Assembly: GCA_021108275.1 (NCBI GenBank)
Contig: JAIORD010000014.1
Coordinates: forward strand, 62,001 to 126,000
Direction: 5' to 3'
DNA: 64,000 nucleotides
DNA from: Methanococcoides sp.
Lineage (GTDB): Archaea; Halobacteriota; Methanosarcinia; Methanosarcinales; Methanosarcinaceae
This document shows positions 24,384 through 36,862 of this stretch, piece after piece. Position numbers and translations under genes: made by a program. The first letter of the stretch is position 1. Every line of letters begins with the position of its first letter. The notes under the pieces were generated by a model. It had not been told where the DNA came from, ran no database searches, and saw only the letters and a program-made list of their open reading frames with translations.

Positions 24384-26876
24384 TCATTCCTCATTTTTAA
24401 TTCTTGCAACACCCACAACCTTGTCGCCGGGGCGCACATTCATAATTTTGACACCCTGTGTGTTTCTTCCCTGTGCACGTATATCCTTCACAGGAATTCT
24501 GATGAAAATTCCTTCTGAACTTGTCACCATGACCTCATCTTCCTCTTTAACGGCCTTTACATTTATTACAGGACCGTTCCTGAGACTCGTCACTATGGTG
24601 ATCACGCCCTGTCCGCCACGTTTCATTCCACGGTACTCGTCAAACGTTGTACGTTTTCCATATCCGTTCTCTGTGATGGTGAGTAGTTTAGTGCTCAGGT
24701 CAACAACATCAAGACTTACTACAATATCATCGCCGGCAAGCTTCATTCCGCGAACACCTCTTGCAGTACGACCCATTGGACGAACATCCCTTTCACAGAA
24801 TCTGATAGCCTTTCCATGTCTTGAGACCATCATTATTTCCTTGGAACCATCCGTGAGTGCTACATTGACAAGTTCATCCCCTTCATCAAGTTTGAGCGCA
24901 ATGATACCGGCCTTTCTCACATTACTGAAATCCGACAATGGGGTCTTCTTTACAGTTCCCATTCGTGTTGCCATGAACAAGAACTTATCCTCTTCGAATT
25001 CCTTCACTGTTATTGTTGCAGTAACGGATTCGTTCTCAGCAAGATCAAGCAGGTTTACAACAGCCTTACCCTTTGACTGCCGGCTTCCTTCTGGGATACT
25101 GTAAACCTTTTTCCAGTGGACTTTTCCGCGGTTGGTGAAGAACATCAGGTAATCATGAGTGGATGATATAAAGATATCTTCAACGACATCCTGTTCCTTT
25201 GTTTCCATTCCAATGACACCCTTTCCACCCCTGTGCTGTTGACTGTAGGTATCCACAGGCATCCTCTTGATATAGCCGCTATTGGTGATCGTAACGATGA
25301 CCTCTTCCACAGGGATCAGATCTTCATCCTCAAATTCGACATGTGAACCTGTGATCTCTGTCCTACGCTTATCTGCAAACCTTTCGCGGATGGAATGTAA
25401 CTCTTCCTTTATGATGCTGTATTTCCTTTCATCACTTTCAATGATGTCTTTCAGGTCCTCGATAAGCTTGACAAGTTCTCCATGCTCATCCTCTATCTTC
25501 TGCCTTTCCAGTCCTGTCAACTTCTGCAAACGCATATCCAGGATGGCCTTTGCCTGAACTTCATCAAGCCCGAACTTGTTCATCAGACCTTGCTTAGCCT
25601 CATCCACAGCATTTGAACCGCGAATCAGAGCTATGACCTCATCGATATGGTCAAGAGCGATCATTAATCCCATAAGGATATGGGCTTTCTCATCAGCCTT
25701 TCTCATATCGAACATGGAACGTTTGAGTATGACATCTATCCTATGTTCAAGGTATATCTGAAGCAATTCCTTAAGGGTCAGTTCCCTTGGAATATTATCG
25801 ACAAGTGCAAGGTTGATGATACCAAAAGTGGTCTGCATCTGGGTATGCTTGTAAAGCTGGTTCAGTATAACTTCAGGATTTGTGTTCCTTGTAAGTTCAA
25901 TAGAAACGCGGATACCATCGCGATCAGATTCATCACGCAGATCTGAAATGCCGACTATTTTCTTTTCCCTTACAAGAGCGGCAATGTTTTCGATAAGTCT
26001 TGATTTATTGACCTGATATGGCAGTTCTGAAATAACGATACGCTTCTTATCGTTCTTCATTTCCTCGAGCGAGGTCACTGCCCGTATCTTGATAGGTCCT
26101 CTTCCAGTCTCATATGCGGACTTTATACCCTGATGACCAAGGATCACTCCGCCTGTAGGGAAATCAGGACCTTTAACGATCTCCATTAGACTTGAAATTG
26201 GTGTCTCAGGATCATCAATAAGCATTAAAGTGGCATCAATTACCTCTCCAAGATTGTGTGGTGCCATATTGGTGGCCATTCCCACTGCAATTCCTGTAGA
26301 ACCATTGATAAGAAGATTTGGTAGTCTTGCAGGAAGTACTGTAGGCTCCTTTAGAGAACCATCGTAGTTGGGTCTGTATAGAACGGTCTCCTTGTCAATG
26401 TCTGCGAGCATCTCGTTGGAAATACGGTCCATTCGGGATTCAGTATATCGCATAGCTGCTGCGGAATCACCGTCAATTGAACCGAAGTTACCCTGACCAT
26501 CGATCAAGGGATATCTTAGGGAAAATTCCTGCACCATTCTCACAAGAGAATCATAAACTGCAGTATCACCATGTGGGTGATATTTACCAAGAACATCTCC
26601 CACTACACGGGCAGACTTTTTGTATGCTTTATCATATGTCATGCCGGCTTCTTTCATGGCATAGAGTATACGCCTGTGTACCGGTTTAAGACCGTCACGT
26701 GCATCTGGTAAAGCCCTTCCAACTATTACGCTCATTGCATAATCGATATATGAGTTCTTCATCTCATCCTGAATAAGGATAGGGACGATCCTTTCACCAG
26801 TATCTGTGGTCTTGATATCCAGAGGTTCATCATTTGGCTGTACATCGCCAGGTTCATTATTCATGTTATCTGCCAT
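24384..26876 (-). CDS. gyrA: DNA gyrase subunit A
   Basis: An 830-residue GyrA, the breakage-reunion subunit. It begins with an acidic N-terminal tail of about 30 residues, then [20 protein letters not shown] and [19 protein letters not shown], and the catalytic tyrosine Y144 in [11 protein letters not shown]. The C-terminal half forms the beta-pinwheel with the GyrA-box-like [12 protein letters not shown] near residue 560 and repeats of the type 'R..G-RG..' that wrap DNA. With GyrB it introduces negative supercoils using ATP. Euryarchaeal gyrase is understood to be of bacterial origin. GAGGTGAT precedes ATG 26876. It is 10 bases downstream of gyrB. Confidence 0.97.
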   Translation of the reverse strand: MADNMNNEPGDVQPNDEPLDIKTTDTGERIVPILIQDEMKNSYIDYAMSVIVGRALPDARDGLKPVHRRILYAMKEAGMTYDKAYKKSARVVGDVLGKYHPHGDTAVYDSLVRMVQEFSLRYPLIDGQGNFGSIDGDSAAAMRYTESRMDRISNEMLADIDKETVLYRPNYDGSLKEPTVLPARLPNLLINGSTGIAVGMATNMAPHNLGEVIDATLMLIDDPETPISSLMEIVKGPDFPTGGVILGHQGIKSAYETGRGPIKIRAVTSLEEMKNDKKRIVISELPYQVNKSRLIENIAALVREKKIVGISDLRDESDRDGIRVSIELTRNTNPEVILNQLYKHTQMQTTFGIINLALVDNIPRELTLKELLQIYLEHRIDVILKRSMFDMRKADEKAHILMGLMIALDHIDEVIALIRGSNAVDEAKQGLMNKFGLDEVQAKAILDMRLQKLTGLERQKIEDEHGELVKLIEDLKDIIESDERKYSIIKEELHSIRERFADKRRTEITGSHVEFEDEDLIPVEEVIVTITNSGYIKRMPVDTYSQQHRGGKGVIGMETKEQDVVEDIFISSTHDYLMFFTNRGKVHWKKVYSIPEGSRQSKGKAVVNLLDLAENESVTATITVKEFEEDKFLFMATRMGTVKKTPLSDFSNVRKAGIIALKLDEGDELVNVALTDGSKEIMMVSRHGKAIRFCERDVRPMGRTARGVRGMKLAGDDIVVSLDVVDLSTKLLTITENGYGKRTTFDEYRGMKRGGQGVITIVTSLRNGPVINVKAVKEEDEVMVTSSEGIFIRIPVKDIRAQGRNTQGVKIMNVRPGDKVVGVARIKNEE

Positions 26877-26886
26877 TTATATCACC

Positions 26887-28833
<1,947 letters not shown>

Positions 28834-29064
28834 TTAGTCAGTTAGATGTGATAAATAGATAAAAAAATCGTTGTAAATAATTCAGTTATCGTATTCCCTG
28901 TATCTATTCTTATCTATATATTTAGTCTGCATCTATGCATTCATCTATATTAAATGTTTACTATTTTAGTTATAAATCTGATAGATAGAGATTTCATATT
29001 GAAAATAGCATAAGGGAACACACAAGGAATACTCTCGATCTGTATCACTTATTAGAAAAAGCCC

Positions 29065-29673
29065 TCAAGCAGTTTGCTGGAGGATATCAGTGTCTGCCAG
29101 ACTCCAGACGACCTCGCCATTGAACTTATAACTAACCGGCTCTATCGGGCGTGGTGATTTTAGGAACCATCCTTTTATGTTCTTGGAATAGCTCTCTTCC
29201 GGACTCAAATGGCGCCTTTGGTCGAGCTTGAAATGAAAATCAGATTCATATTCCTTACATTCAATAAGGTTCACTGTTCCGATTATCATTCCCGTGGGCA
29301 GATCCTCAAACTGCTCAGTTGGGACATCATAGTTCTCGTTAACCCATTTAAGGTCCTTTTTCCGAATAATTGCCCTGCTCGCATAGATGGCTATCGTTCC
29401 CCGGACAAGCGTGTTCTTTGAACGTACTTCTATGTTCTTTAGACCACGAATTACCAGTGAGGCCCAAGGCTGTCTTATTGCAAGGACATGGATCTTTGGA
29501 TGTGGTAGTGCATATTCGTCCCCTGGGTCGATACCACATTCTGTCAGCGTGGTTTGCTTATGCGTAGTAGGCAAGAAACGATCAAAATAGGTTGGTTCTT
29601 TTGGAATAACAGCAACATCCCATTTATCAGGTAGACTGATATCTGCTTTTGTGGGTGTTGTATCTTGAACCAT
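29065..29673 (-). CDS. ASCH domain protein
   Basis: A 202-residue protein whose residues 65-200 form an ASCH (PUA-like) domain: HVLAIRQPWASLVIRGLKNI, EVRSKNTLVRGTIAIYASRA, LPTGMIIGTVNLIECKEYES and GEVVWSL. The 'G.K..E.R' and 'A..G..GT' patterns are typical. ASCH domains bind RNA or modified nucleosides, and some are amidohydrolases of acetylated cytidine. The first 60 residues are specific to this protein. It lies next to the integrase and may mark the left end of the mobile region. A TATA-like sequence near 29700 lies upstream on its strand. Confidence 0.8.
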   Translation of the reverse strand: MVQDTTPTKADISLPDKWDVAVIPKEPTYFDRFLPTTHKQTTLTECGIDPGDEYALPHPKIHVLAIRQPWASLVIRGLKNIEVRSKNTLVRGTIAIYASRAIIRKKDLKWVNENYDVPTEQFEDLPTGMIIGTVNLIECKEYESDFHFKLDQRRHLSPEESYSKNIKGWFLKSPRPIEPVSYKFNGEVVWSLADTDILQQTA

Positions 29674-30058
29674 TATAATAACCTATATAGATTTTCATTT
29701 AAATACTTTTATGTAGATTCTTTGAAGTCTATATTATTATTTATCAGGGGTTTGTTGTTGTTTTTGGCTGGGTCGGCCTGATAAGAACTGAACAATACAT
29801 TTAGTTATCGATATAAGAATTAATTCCCCTTCTACTCGTTTTTATATATATTCTTTGATTAACAAGCCAGTATCAGCTTCAATATAATACGAGTATATGA
29901 ACAAAATATGAATTAATAGCTCAGATCGAAATTCGAATTTCCTTCAATTATAGTTGGATATCTAAATCGGTGATACATAATTTCAATAGTTAGCTATATT
30001 TACATTATATTTTGCATTACCACGTAATATTTATTTAAGATGCAGCTAATTACTACAT
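29674..30058. other. Divergent intergenic region before the integrase
   Basis: AT-rich, 385 bases, with several TATA-like strings (TTTTTATATATATTC near 29840). No tRNA gene, attachment repeat or ORF was recognised. Promoters of both the ASCH gene (leftward) and the integrase gene (rightward) should lie here. Confidence 0.45.
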
Positions 30059-31189
30059 ATGACAAGAAAAGATCCTGTGTTCGAAGGACAAAATAAAGAA
30101 ATTATTGAAGAGTATATTAAAGCAGCGAAGTTAAAAAATAAGAAACAAACCACTATTAGTGGCGAGTTATGGCAGATAGCATCATTTGTCAAATCTCTTG
30201 ATAATAAAGACCTCCGAGCAGTTACAAAAGATGATATAGAAGCATACTACTTACAAAGAAGAGATAACTACAAACCTTCCACAGTCCATATGAACATGGT
30301 TATTGTAAGATTATTTTATAATTGGTTCATTCCCGATAATACTTTTTTTGAGAGAATAAAAACCCGACAACCTAAAAATAAACTTCCAGTTAATGAACTT
30401 GTCTTTGAATCGGATGTAATGGAGTTACTTTCCGGATGCAACAGACAAAGAGACAGAGCTTTAATCTCTTTGTTGTGGGATAGTGCAGCAAGAATAGGGG
30501 AATTGTTGAGCTTGAACATTAGTAATATTGAATTTAACAATAATGGTGGTGTTATTATTGTTTCAGGAAAGACAGGTATGCGAAGGATCGCATTGATACT
30601 ATCCGTACCAGAGCTTAGAATATGGCTTAATCAGCACCCATACAGAGATGATCCAAATGCCCCACTGTTCGTTACTGATAGGAAATATGATGGAACATAT
30701 AGAAGATTGACAATCGAGGCTGTAGGCAACCTATTAAGTGGTGTGGTCCAACGTGCATGTGTTAAAAAGAACATACATCCACATGCGTTTAGACACGGAA
30801 GATTAACAGATCTTGCTAAGCGTGGCTTTAATGAAATGGAATTGAGGATCATTGCAGGATGGGAAGCTAACTCAAACATGCCTGCTACATATTTGCACTT
30901 ATCCGGTGCAGATGTCGAAAGCAAATTGTTAGCAATGCATGGTATAATAAAAGAAGAAGACGTTGCACCAAAACTTGAAATGATGCCTAAGGATTGCCCC
31001 GTATGCAAGACAGCGAATACTTTTGATGCAAAATTTTGTGTTCAGTGTGGTCAGGCTTTGGATGCAAAGGCAGCCCAACAGTTGCAAGCCACTACACAAC
31101 CCGCTGAGGATGGACTTGCAGAGTTTATGGGTGCAAATTTAGAATCGCTAATCGAAAAACTCTTGAATGAAAAACTTAAGAATTTGTAA
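30059..31189 (+). CDS. Tyrosine recombinase / integrase with C-terminal zinc ribbon
   Basis: A 376-residue site-specific recombinase. The N-terminal SAM-like core-binding domain spans about residues 12-105. The catalytic domain has R145 in SAARIGELLSL, K171 in SGKTGMRRIAL, H242-x-x-R245 in PHAFRHGRLTDLAKRG, W268 in IAGWEA and the nucleophile Y278 in ATYLHLSG, so all active-site positions are present. The tail has a zinc ribbon with C313, C316, C327 and C330, common in archaeal phage-type integrases. It probably mobilised the defence island to its right. No tRNA or direct repeat could be linked to it. It lacks a ribosome binding site and may be leaderless. Confidence 0.9.
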   Translation: MTRKDPVFEGQNKEIIEEYIKAAKLKNKKQTTISGELWQIASFVKSLDNKDLRAVTKDDIEAYYLQRRDNYKPSTVHMNMVIVRLFYNWFIPDNTFFERIKTRQPKNKLPVNELVFESDVMELLSGCNRQRDRALISLLWDSAARIGELLSLNISNIEFNNNGGVIIVSGKTGMRRIALILSVPELRIWLNQHPYRDDPNAPLFVTDRKYDGTYRRLTIEAVGNLLSGVVQRACVKKNIHPHAFRHGRLTDLAKRGFNEMELRIIAGWEANSNMPATYLHLSGADVESKLLAMHGIIKEEDVAPKLEMMPKDCPVCKTANTFDAKFCVQCGQALDAKAAQQLQATTQPAEDGLAEFMGANLESLIEKLLNEKLKNL

Positions 31190-31406
31190 AGAGGAAGGAT
31201 TCGATATCCCTCCTAATTTTTCGGATATTTTCTTTATTTTTGATGCCATGAAATTACATGCCGCACTTTTTGCATTATTACTATTATTACCAGTACAAAA
31301 AATTGTTATTAAGACACTTTTTTCATTGCAAGGTTAATATAAATTGCTTTCAATAGTTGCTTTAACTCTCGTTTTTTCTCCTTCAAAACCATAGGATTTA
31401 CAAAAG

Positions 31407-31414
31407 CTTATATA
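31407..31414 (+). promoter_or_regulatory. TATA box upstream of the two small ORFs
   Basis: CTTATATA lies 75 bases before ATG 31489 in an otherwise non-coding 300-base gap after the integrase gene. It is the best archaeal promoter match there and would start a leader of about 50 nt. Confidence 0.45.
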
Positions 31415-31488
31415 CTGTATTTAGTACCTCTTCTAATATTCAGTATTAATATTTAGAATATTGTCGCACCACTATAGAAGGAAATAAC

Positions 31489-31719
31489 ATGACAAATCTA
31501 ATATTAAAAATTAGATACAATCAAGCAAATAGGAACAGGTAGTTAACAGTACTTTCCGAACTTGTGGAACAGGCAAATGCGGATTTATCCACCGTAGAAC
31601 AGATGAAATCGAGAATTACATATAGACCAGTAGTTTTGAGTGTAGCGGCCTACAGTACCATCCGTGACCGCAACAACTCTGCAGACGAACACAAAAAAGA
31701 GGTGTTCGACTATGATTGA
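31489..31719 (+). pseudogene. Small ORF interrupted by TAG (nonsense or pyrrolysine)
   Basis: ATG 31489 follows a good AGAAGGAAA ribosome binding site. The frame runs 76 codons to TGA 31717, with a single TAG at 31540-31542 (codon 18). After the TAG it reads LTVLSELVEQANADLSTVEQ, MKSRITYRPVVLSVAAYST, then IRDRNNSADEHKKEVFDYD. CAG to TAG would be a one-base change. The stop overlaps the start of the next ORF (ATGATTGA), implying translational coupling and that the reading frame is, or was, real. I know no family for it. Its host avoids TAG as a stop, so readthrough with pyrrolysine is possible. Confidence 0.45.
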
Positions 31720-31897
31720 TAGCCCTCTTATTGATAAAACAATTTTGCCCGAAGTGCTCGATCAGTTACCACGGTCACTAAAGTTGTTTTGCACCATCGA
31801 AGAGCAGGCGCAGACAAAGTTTGATAAGATCATGTCGGATATTGAAACAGGTAAGACAACCCTTGAAGCCGTGAAGAGGGAGAGGGGAATTTTGTGA
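31712..31897 (+). CDS. Small hypothetical protein
   Basis: A 61-residue protein from ATG 31712, with GAGGTG seven bases upstream. It reads MIDSPLIDKTILPEVLDQLP, RSLKLFCTIEEQAQTKFDKI and ends EAVKRERGIL; mostly helical and charged. No family recognised. It overlaps the end of the preceding ORF by eight bases and is followed by a terminator, so the two small ORFs form a mini-operon between integrase and brxL. Small regulator or toxin/antitoxin-like partner are possibilities, without evidence. Confidence 0.5.
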   Translation: MIDSPLIDKTILPEVLDQLPRSLKLFCTIEEQAQTKFDKIMSDIETGKTTLEAVKRERGIL

Positions 31898-31988
31898 TGA
31901 TCACAAGGGTAAGATCCCAAGATCAACTGTTGAAGTGTGTAAATACATAGTAAATAACCACTGTGTTGAAGATACACAGGACCGATTA

Positions 31989-32022
31989 GTCTCTCCATAT
32001 GAGAGACAATCTACTTTTTTTT
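31989..32022 (+). terminator. Hairpin plus T-run
   Basis: A perfect 7-bp stem GTCTCTC / GAGAGAC with loop CATAT (31989-32007), followed by CTACTTTTTTTTATT. It ends the plus-strand mini-operon and separates it from the convergent brxL gene. Confidence 0.65.
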
Positions 32023-32151
32023 ATTAACTGTCCTGTACTTCCTTTATATTGTCACTGAGGATTGCTGTATAGTCTCATAGTGAAGATTTCATGTTTCATC
32101 CACATTCTTATGTTTCAATCTAACTAAATAGCTGCTATTAACAGCGTAAAA

Positions 32152-34191
32152 TCATCCAAAGAACAATGCCTTATGCACAGCATCAATAGGATCAGCATAA
32201 AATGCAAGCTGGAACTTGCTCAACAGGTCAGCTGGCACAGTGCTCAGTTTTGATGTGGCTGATGCAGGAATCAATACTTTCTTGGCTCCGGCATCTAGGG
32301 AGACTTGTAGGAGTTCAGAGAGATTATCTATACTCAATATAGAACCACCTATGGTCATTGTTCCGATGATAGCTGTCTGTTCCTGTATCGGTCTATCTAA
32401 TGCTCCTGAACAGAGACTGATGAATGCAGCCAGCGATAAACCATCAGATATCCCAACTCCATAGACATCCTGCAGACTCATGAAATAGTCAGTTTCTTTA
32501 GTGGAGATCGACTGGCTTATGGACTTGGCATTGGCCTTAAAATAATTGATCGCTGTCTTTACGGATTCCTTTGCTTTTGAGTTTGAATTAAGGCCGGATG
32601 CTTCGTATTTGCCAGAACCAGATACTACCTGAAGTTCGGTCTTGTAGATGCCTATTTTTCCAGAATCCGTTGCAGCTACTGCATAGACCTGTCCGGATTT
32701 TGTAAGACCTGGTGGTATTATTTTATTTCCTCCACTCTCCGGGACACTAACGAAATACTCTTCCATATCATCGTTGTCGATATAGGAGAAATTTACATCG
32801 AAGAACTCCATACCACCAATCTTTTTCAGCTGCTCTTTGACCCTTCGCCTTCCTACTAAGGCATATTCGAGTATTTCCTGAGCATCTTCTTTCGACATAT
32901 CCTCATCTGGATGGATGAGCTTTGCAAGTCCTGAAAATGTCTTTTTGACCCCTATAACGTCCCTCTGGTTGAGGTTGTTTCCGAAAGTGAAGTACTTGAA
33001 TATTACATCACTGTAAGAACGTTTTCGCAACTCTCTTAGGAACTCTGCCAGATAGTCTACGATGAAACCATACCTATCAGTGAAATGTTCAGGCCTGAAC
33101 TTTGGAACTTCCCATCCTGGTAAGTAGCAGTGTATCCTATCGAAGAATGCACTGTCATTGTTCATTGCCTCAGGGAATGGGGAGAAGAGATGGGATGTCT
33201 TAAGTAATGACGATATGCTCTGGTTCACATTACCCACAAATACAACGGATGCATTGGCGTTGACCTGGTCTTTGCCCCTTGCAAAGGAGCCGGATGCCAT
33301 GAAGTCCTTTAGGATCTGGATACCGTCCTTATCCTTGAAGCGGATCCCTGCTACCTCGTCAAAGGCTACAACGTCCCAGAGTCCTACTAGCCCCACCTGT
33401 CGTGTGCTCATGTTGTAGAACAGGTTTGCAACTGTGGTCTGTCCTCCGGATATAAGTATAGAATTGGGGGATATTTCCTTATAGACGTGGGATTTTCCTG
33501 TGCTGCGAGGTCCAAGCTCACAGAGGTTATAGTTATTTTCTACAAGAGGCACAAGGCGCTCTAACAGATGCCATTTGGCAGGAGTTTCCAGTTGTGTGGG
33601 TTCCATACCAATTGATCTGAGAAGAACGTCGATCCATTCATCTTTTGTGAAGTTCTTGCGTTGTTCGATAATTTCAGAGATATTGATGTTTGGGATCTGT
33701 ATGGGTTTCAGGCTTGAAATGACAAAAGGAGAGGGTACCATTTCTGCGCTGTATTCCATCTTGATTATACACCAGATACCACCGCCGAGGAGTTTATCGT
33801 ATCTTGTGACATATTCCGGGTCTACCTGCACCTTTGACAGGCCAAGGTTGGAGAATAGAGCTTCGTATATGTCCCTTTTTTCGTTAAGTTTGACAGAGAC
33901 CTTATCGATGATGGTGTAGTAGCCTGTTTCTCTGATCTTCGATTTTATCTTCTCTGCTTCATCGGGGCGGACGTAGTTGTCTGACAATATGCTTTTGACC
34001 TTCTTGACACCCTGCTGTATCAGTTCCTCATCATCGGTGGCGCAGTTGGCACCCAGAAGGTATTCCAGGACATATACCGGGACATTGTGGCCTACCTTTA
34101 CCAGTTTTGTCAGGTCCTTCCTGACAACTCTTCCCTGGAAGTATAAGTTCAGTTTATCGTCAGTTCCAATGTCTGTGTCATTAGTCAGCAT
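32152..34191 (-). CDS. brxL: BREX protein BrxL, Lon-like AAA+ protease
   Basis: A 679-residue BrxL. The N-terminal part includes the segment ending QVDPEYVTRYDKLLGGGIW, then the AAA+ core with Walker A LGPRSTGKSHVYK (K233), and WDVVAFDEVAGIRFKDKDG as Walker B. The C-terminal Lon-type domain has ISDGLSLAAF (candidate nucleophile S586) and AGAKKVLIPAS (K637 as dyad lysine). BrxL is the last gene of type 1 BREX operons; it forms DNA-binding AAA+ rings and is needed for phage restriction. Here too it is last in the operon, 26 bases behind pglZ, which is why I call the system type 1-like. Confidence 0.92.
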   Translation of the reverse strand: MLTNDTDIGTDDKLNLYFQGRVVRKDLTKLVKVGHNVPVYVLEYLLGANCATDDEELIQQGVKKVKSILSDNYVRPDEAEKIKSKIRETGYYTIIDKVSVKLNEKRDIYEALFSNLGLSKVQVDPEYVTRYDKLLGGGIWCIIKMEYSAEMVPSPFVISSLKPIQIPNINISEIIEQRKNFTKDEWIDVLLRSIGMEPTQLETPAKWHLLERLVPLVENNYNLCELGPRSTGKSHVYKEISPNSILISGGQTTVANLFYNMSTRQVGLVGLWDVVAFDEVAGIRFKDKDGIQILKDFMASGSFARGKDQVNANASVVFVGNVNQSISSLLKTSHLFSPFPEAMNNDSAFFDRIHCYLPGWEVPKFRPEHFTDRYGFIVDYLAEFLRELRKRSYSDVIFKYFTFGNNLNQRDVIGVKKTFSGLAKLIHPDEDMSKEDAQEILEYALVGRRRVKEQLKKIGGMEFFDVNFSYIDNDDMEEYFVSVPESGGNKIIPPGLTKSGQVYAVAATDSGKIGIYKTELQVVSGSGKYEASGLNSNSKAKESVKTAINYFKANAKSISQSISTKETDYFMSLQDVYGVGISDGLSLAAFISLCSGALDRPIQEQTAIIGTMTIGGSILSIDNLSELLQVSLDAGAKKVLIPASATSKLSTVPADLLSKFQLAFYADPIDAVHKALFFG

Positions 34192-34217
34192 GATATCCGC
34201 TCAATGTATGCATTATT

Positions 34218-36836
34218 TCAAAAATCATCCACTATCAACAGGTCCACTTCAAAGGGCATGGGGTCGATGATGTCCTTGTTGATCTCAGTGGGGTCTTCAT
34301 CTATCAGTCTTACATAGTATATCTTGTTCTCAATATCACCGGTCAATGTGATAGTCACTTTGTGCTGCCTGTCGGAGGCTTCATCGGATGTGTCTTCGGC
34401 AATGACAAGCTTCTCATCGCTTACTTTGAACTCATCGCCGTCCCTATCCCATAAGGCGACCTTGAACCTTCTTGGGAGTAACTTCTCAGTTACCTTGTCT
34501 GTCTGCAGGATGTTTATTGAGAACGGACTGCTTGTTATCTTCCGGTTCGGATTGGTGATTGTTACACCTACTTTGCCGTGTTTTATGCCTTTTCTATCAA
34601 GATCGGCTGTTTGATTATATTTATACTTAATAAGTGGGATCACAATTTCCTGGGGAGCAGCTCCACCGTGCACGAAATTCTTGTTGGGTCCCTGCATCGT
34701 GAACCTGAGGTCGGCCTGGGGAACGTATGCGAACATCTCATTTCCAGTTTCGGAGTTGATCACATAGTCCATATTGAACTTATGGACATTCATGAGATCG
34801 ATGTTCTCTTCGCTCAAAATAAAACGCTTGCTTGATGCTATCATTTTTTCTTTGTCAAAACCGTTCGTTTCAACTTTATCAACACTCTCCAGTTCGTCCC
34901 TCTTATAGATAAAACCATGGTCTGTCGTGACTATGAGATTGTCCAATATCCTGAAATTCGTCAGTTTTTCAATGATCTTCTTGACATCTGAGATCGTATC
35001 TTCAGCTGCATCGAATACGTCATGCTCTGATGCCGAGTGGTCGCCTCTGGCATCGATCTTATCATGGTATATGTAGAACAACCTTATGCCTTTGAATTTT
35101 TCACGGGCTTCGTCTCTTTTTATGTTCATAAGGTCTTCGTAATTGATGGCGATAGAGTCGGGTGTCATCTTCTCCAGTATCTTGCCCCGGTTCGCTATTC
35201 CTTCTGTACTGATACCGTCTGCAAAAACGTTCTTGTTATTATATTCTAGTTTCTGATGAGGGAGAAGGCTTGCCATACCCAGTTTGGTATATGATGGTAT
35301 AGAGCCGGTCATGTACTTTAGCTCAACTGTGCCCCTGGTGTCCTTGTTAAGGACCTCCTGAAGCTCTGCAGCTACTTCATAGCGCATTGCATCGGATATG
35401 ATGACTGCTATCTTATCCTTGTCATTGCGGCCTATGATGTTCTTTATGTAAAGTTTGTAGAACTCATCCTGACGGTCGATAAGTTCTATGTTCCATCGAC
35501 TGTCCATTTCATTGGATATGAGCTCACTCCATCTTGTGAGCAGCTTGTCGAGGAGCCTGTTGTTGTAAAGCTTTTCGATGCTTTCTCTTGTTGTTTTCAG
35601 GCTCTCCTTTTGCTTGTCTTTGTCATAGTGATAATAGAACTTGCGATAATAATGGTCCATTAAGTAATAACGTTCCGTATAGTTCCTGAAGAACCGGTTC
35701 AGATTCTGGTCGCTGACGTTCTCTTCACCGAACTCTTTTGCGAACTGGTGTAATTTCACGGCATATTCCAGAGCACTGTAGAGATTCTCAAAGTTAGGAT
35801 ACCAGTGTTTTGTCTTCCTGTTGGCTATCCAGTCAAGATAGTTGTCAAAGTCCTCTTTGTCATTACCCAATTCATCAACTAGCTTGCGGATGATACTTTT
35901 ATCGAAGATGGCAAGGGATTCTGCTTCCAGGTACTCGGTCACATCGTACTTTGGGATCTCGGTGTTGAGGTACTTCTTCAGCTGACTGTTATCCTCAAGC
36001 AGTTGCTCGCAATACTTGTCAAAGACCGCTGAATCCTTTGAGTTGTCCATCCAGCCTTTGATGAAGATCTCACACTCGTTGCTCAGGGAATTGCTATAAG
36101 CCTTGTACTTCTTGAGGTTGATGTCGGTATTCCTGGAGATGTGAGTGATCAAGAAGCTCAGGAACAATTTATTCAATGTGGGCTCTTCGGACTGATAGCC
36201 GAAATACCTTGTAACCAGGTCCCAGAACTCTTCGACCAACTCGAACCTGACAATATCTTCCCATACCTTATTGGAGTTCTCCTCAAGCGAATTGATGAGC
36301 ATCTTCCTTATGATCTCCTTGAGGTCCGTGGTAGTGGAACCCGAAAGCACCCCCAGGAACCCAAGCAGGAACTCCTCTCCTCTCCAGTCCGCCTGGTACA
36401 TCCTCTTAAGCGGCACAACTCTCTTCTTGCTTGCAAAGAACTGCTGGTGCTTTTCCAGGAACCTATCCAGGTCATACCCCACGATCTCAAACTCGCTCTT
36501 GATATCCGAGATCCTGCTGTTCTCAAACCTCGATGAATACAGCTGAACGTCCACCAGCCAGTTCAATTCCAACTCTCTTTCCCCTTCATTGGAATAAATT
36601 AGATAGCTGGACTCCGTATCATCCTTCTCCAGCATCTTCTTCGTTGCAAAGAAATTGTTGTTCAGGACATGCAGTTTGATCCCTCTCTCCCCCAGAGCCT
36701 TCTCTATCTGTGCAAGCCCTTCCTCATCGGCAGTCCCGTCCTTATCATACCAGAAGACGATCTTCCTCTTCTCGAACTCGTCAAGTGTATCGAATTTCTT
36801 GAGTATGCTCTGGGTGGTCTTTTCAGGGTTTAGCAT
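34218..36836 (-). CDS. pglZ: BREX protein PglZ, alkaline-phosphatase-fold
   Basis: An 872-residue PglZ of the BREX type 1 form. The start KTTQSILKKFDTLDEFEKRK, followed by VFWYDKDGTADE, is the N-terminal signature. The phosphatase-like core contains IAVIISDAMRYEVAAEL (D482) and NLIVTTDHGFIYKRDEL (D639-H640), metal-ligand positions of the alkaline phosphatase fold. The C-terminus (residues 745-872) is a beta-sandwich-like domain. PglZ is a hallmark BREX subunit; it binds metal and can act as a nuclease or phosphodiesterase in some systems. AAGAGGT precedes ATG 36836, 26 bases after the FokI-like nuclease gene. Confidence 0.93.
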   Translation of the reverse strand: MLNPEKTTQSILKKFDTLDEFEKRKIVFWYDKDGTADEEGLAQIEKALGERGIKLHVLNNNFFATKKMLEKDDTESSYLIYSNEGERELELNWLVDVQLYSSRFENSRISDIKSEFEIVGYDLDRFLEKHQQFFASKKRVVPLKRMYQADWRGEEFLLGFLGVLSGSTTTDLKEIIRKMLINSLEENSNKVWEDIVRFELVEEFWDLVTRYFGYQSEEPTLNKLFLSFLITHISRNTDINLKKYKAYSNSLSNECEIFIKGWMDNSKDSAVFDKYCEQLLEDNSQLKKYLNTEIPKYDVTEYLEAESLAIFDKSIIRKLVDELGNDKEDFDNYLDWIANRKTKHWYPNFENLYSALEYAVKLHQFAKEFGEENVSDQNLNRFFRNYTERYYLMDHYYRKFYYHYDKDKQKESLKTTRESIEKLYNNRLLDKLLTRWSELISNEMDSRWNIELIDRQDEFYKLYIKNIIGRNDKDKIAVIISDAMRYEVAAELQEVLNKDTRGTVELKYMTGSIPSYTKLGMASLLPHQKLEYNNKNVFADGISTEGIANRGKILEKMTPDSIAINYEDLMNIKRDEAREKFKGIRLFYIYHDKIDARGDHSASEHDVFDAAEDTISDVKKIIEKLTNFRILDNLIVTTDHGFIYKRDELESVDKVETNGFDKEKMIASSKRFILSEENIDLMNVHKFNMDYVINSETGNEMFAYVPQADLRFTMQGPNKNFVHGGAAPQEIVIPLIKYKYNQTADLDRKGIKHGKVGVTITNPNRKITSSPFSINILQTDKVTEKLLPRRFKVALWDRDGDEFKVSDEKLVIAEDTSDEASDRQHKVTITLTGDIENKIYYVRLIDEDPTEINKDIIDPMPFEVDLLIVDDF

Positions 36837-36862
36837 GAATACCTCTTTTTAGTAAGATACTA

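Noticed and set aside
24370-25104. Long plus-strand open frame inside gyrA (244 codons)
   Set aside because: It is antisense to a highly conserved gene, serine-rich as such shadows usually are, and has no family match. Similar antisense frames over gyrB, pdxS, pglX and the UvrD-type gene were left out for the same reason.
29674-30058. tRNA gene as integration site beside the integrase
   Set aside because: I looked for a T-loop GTTCGA motif with acceptor stems on both strands and found none here.
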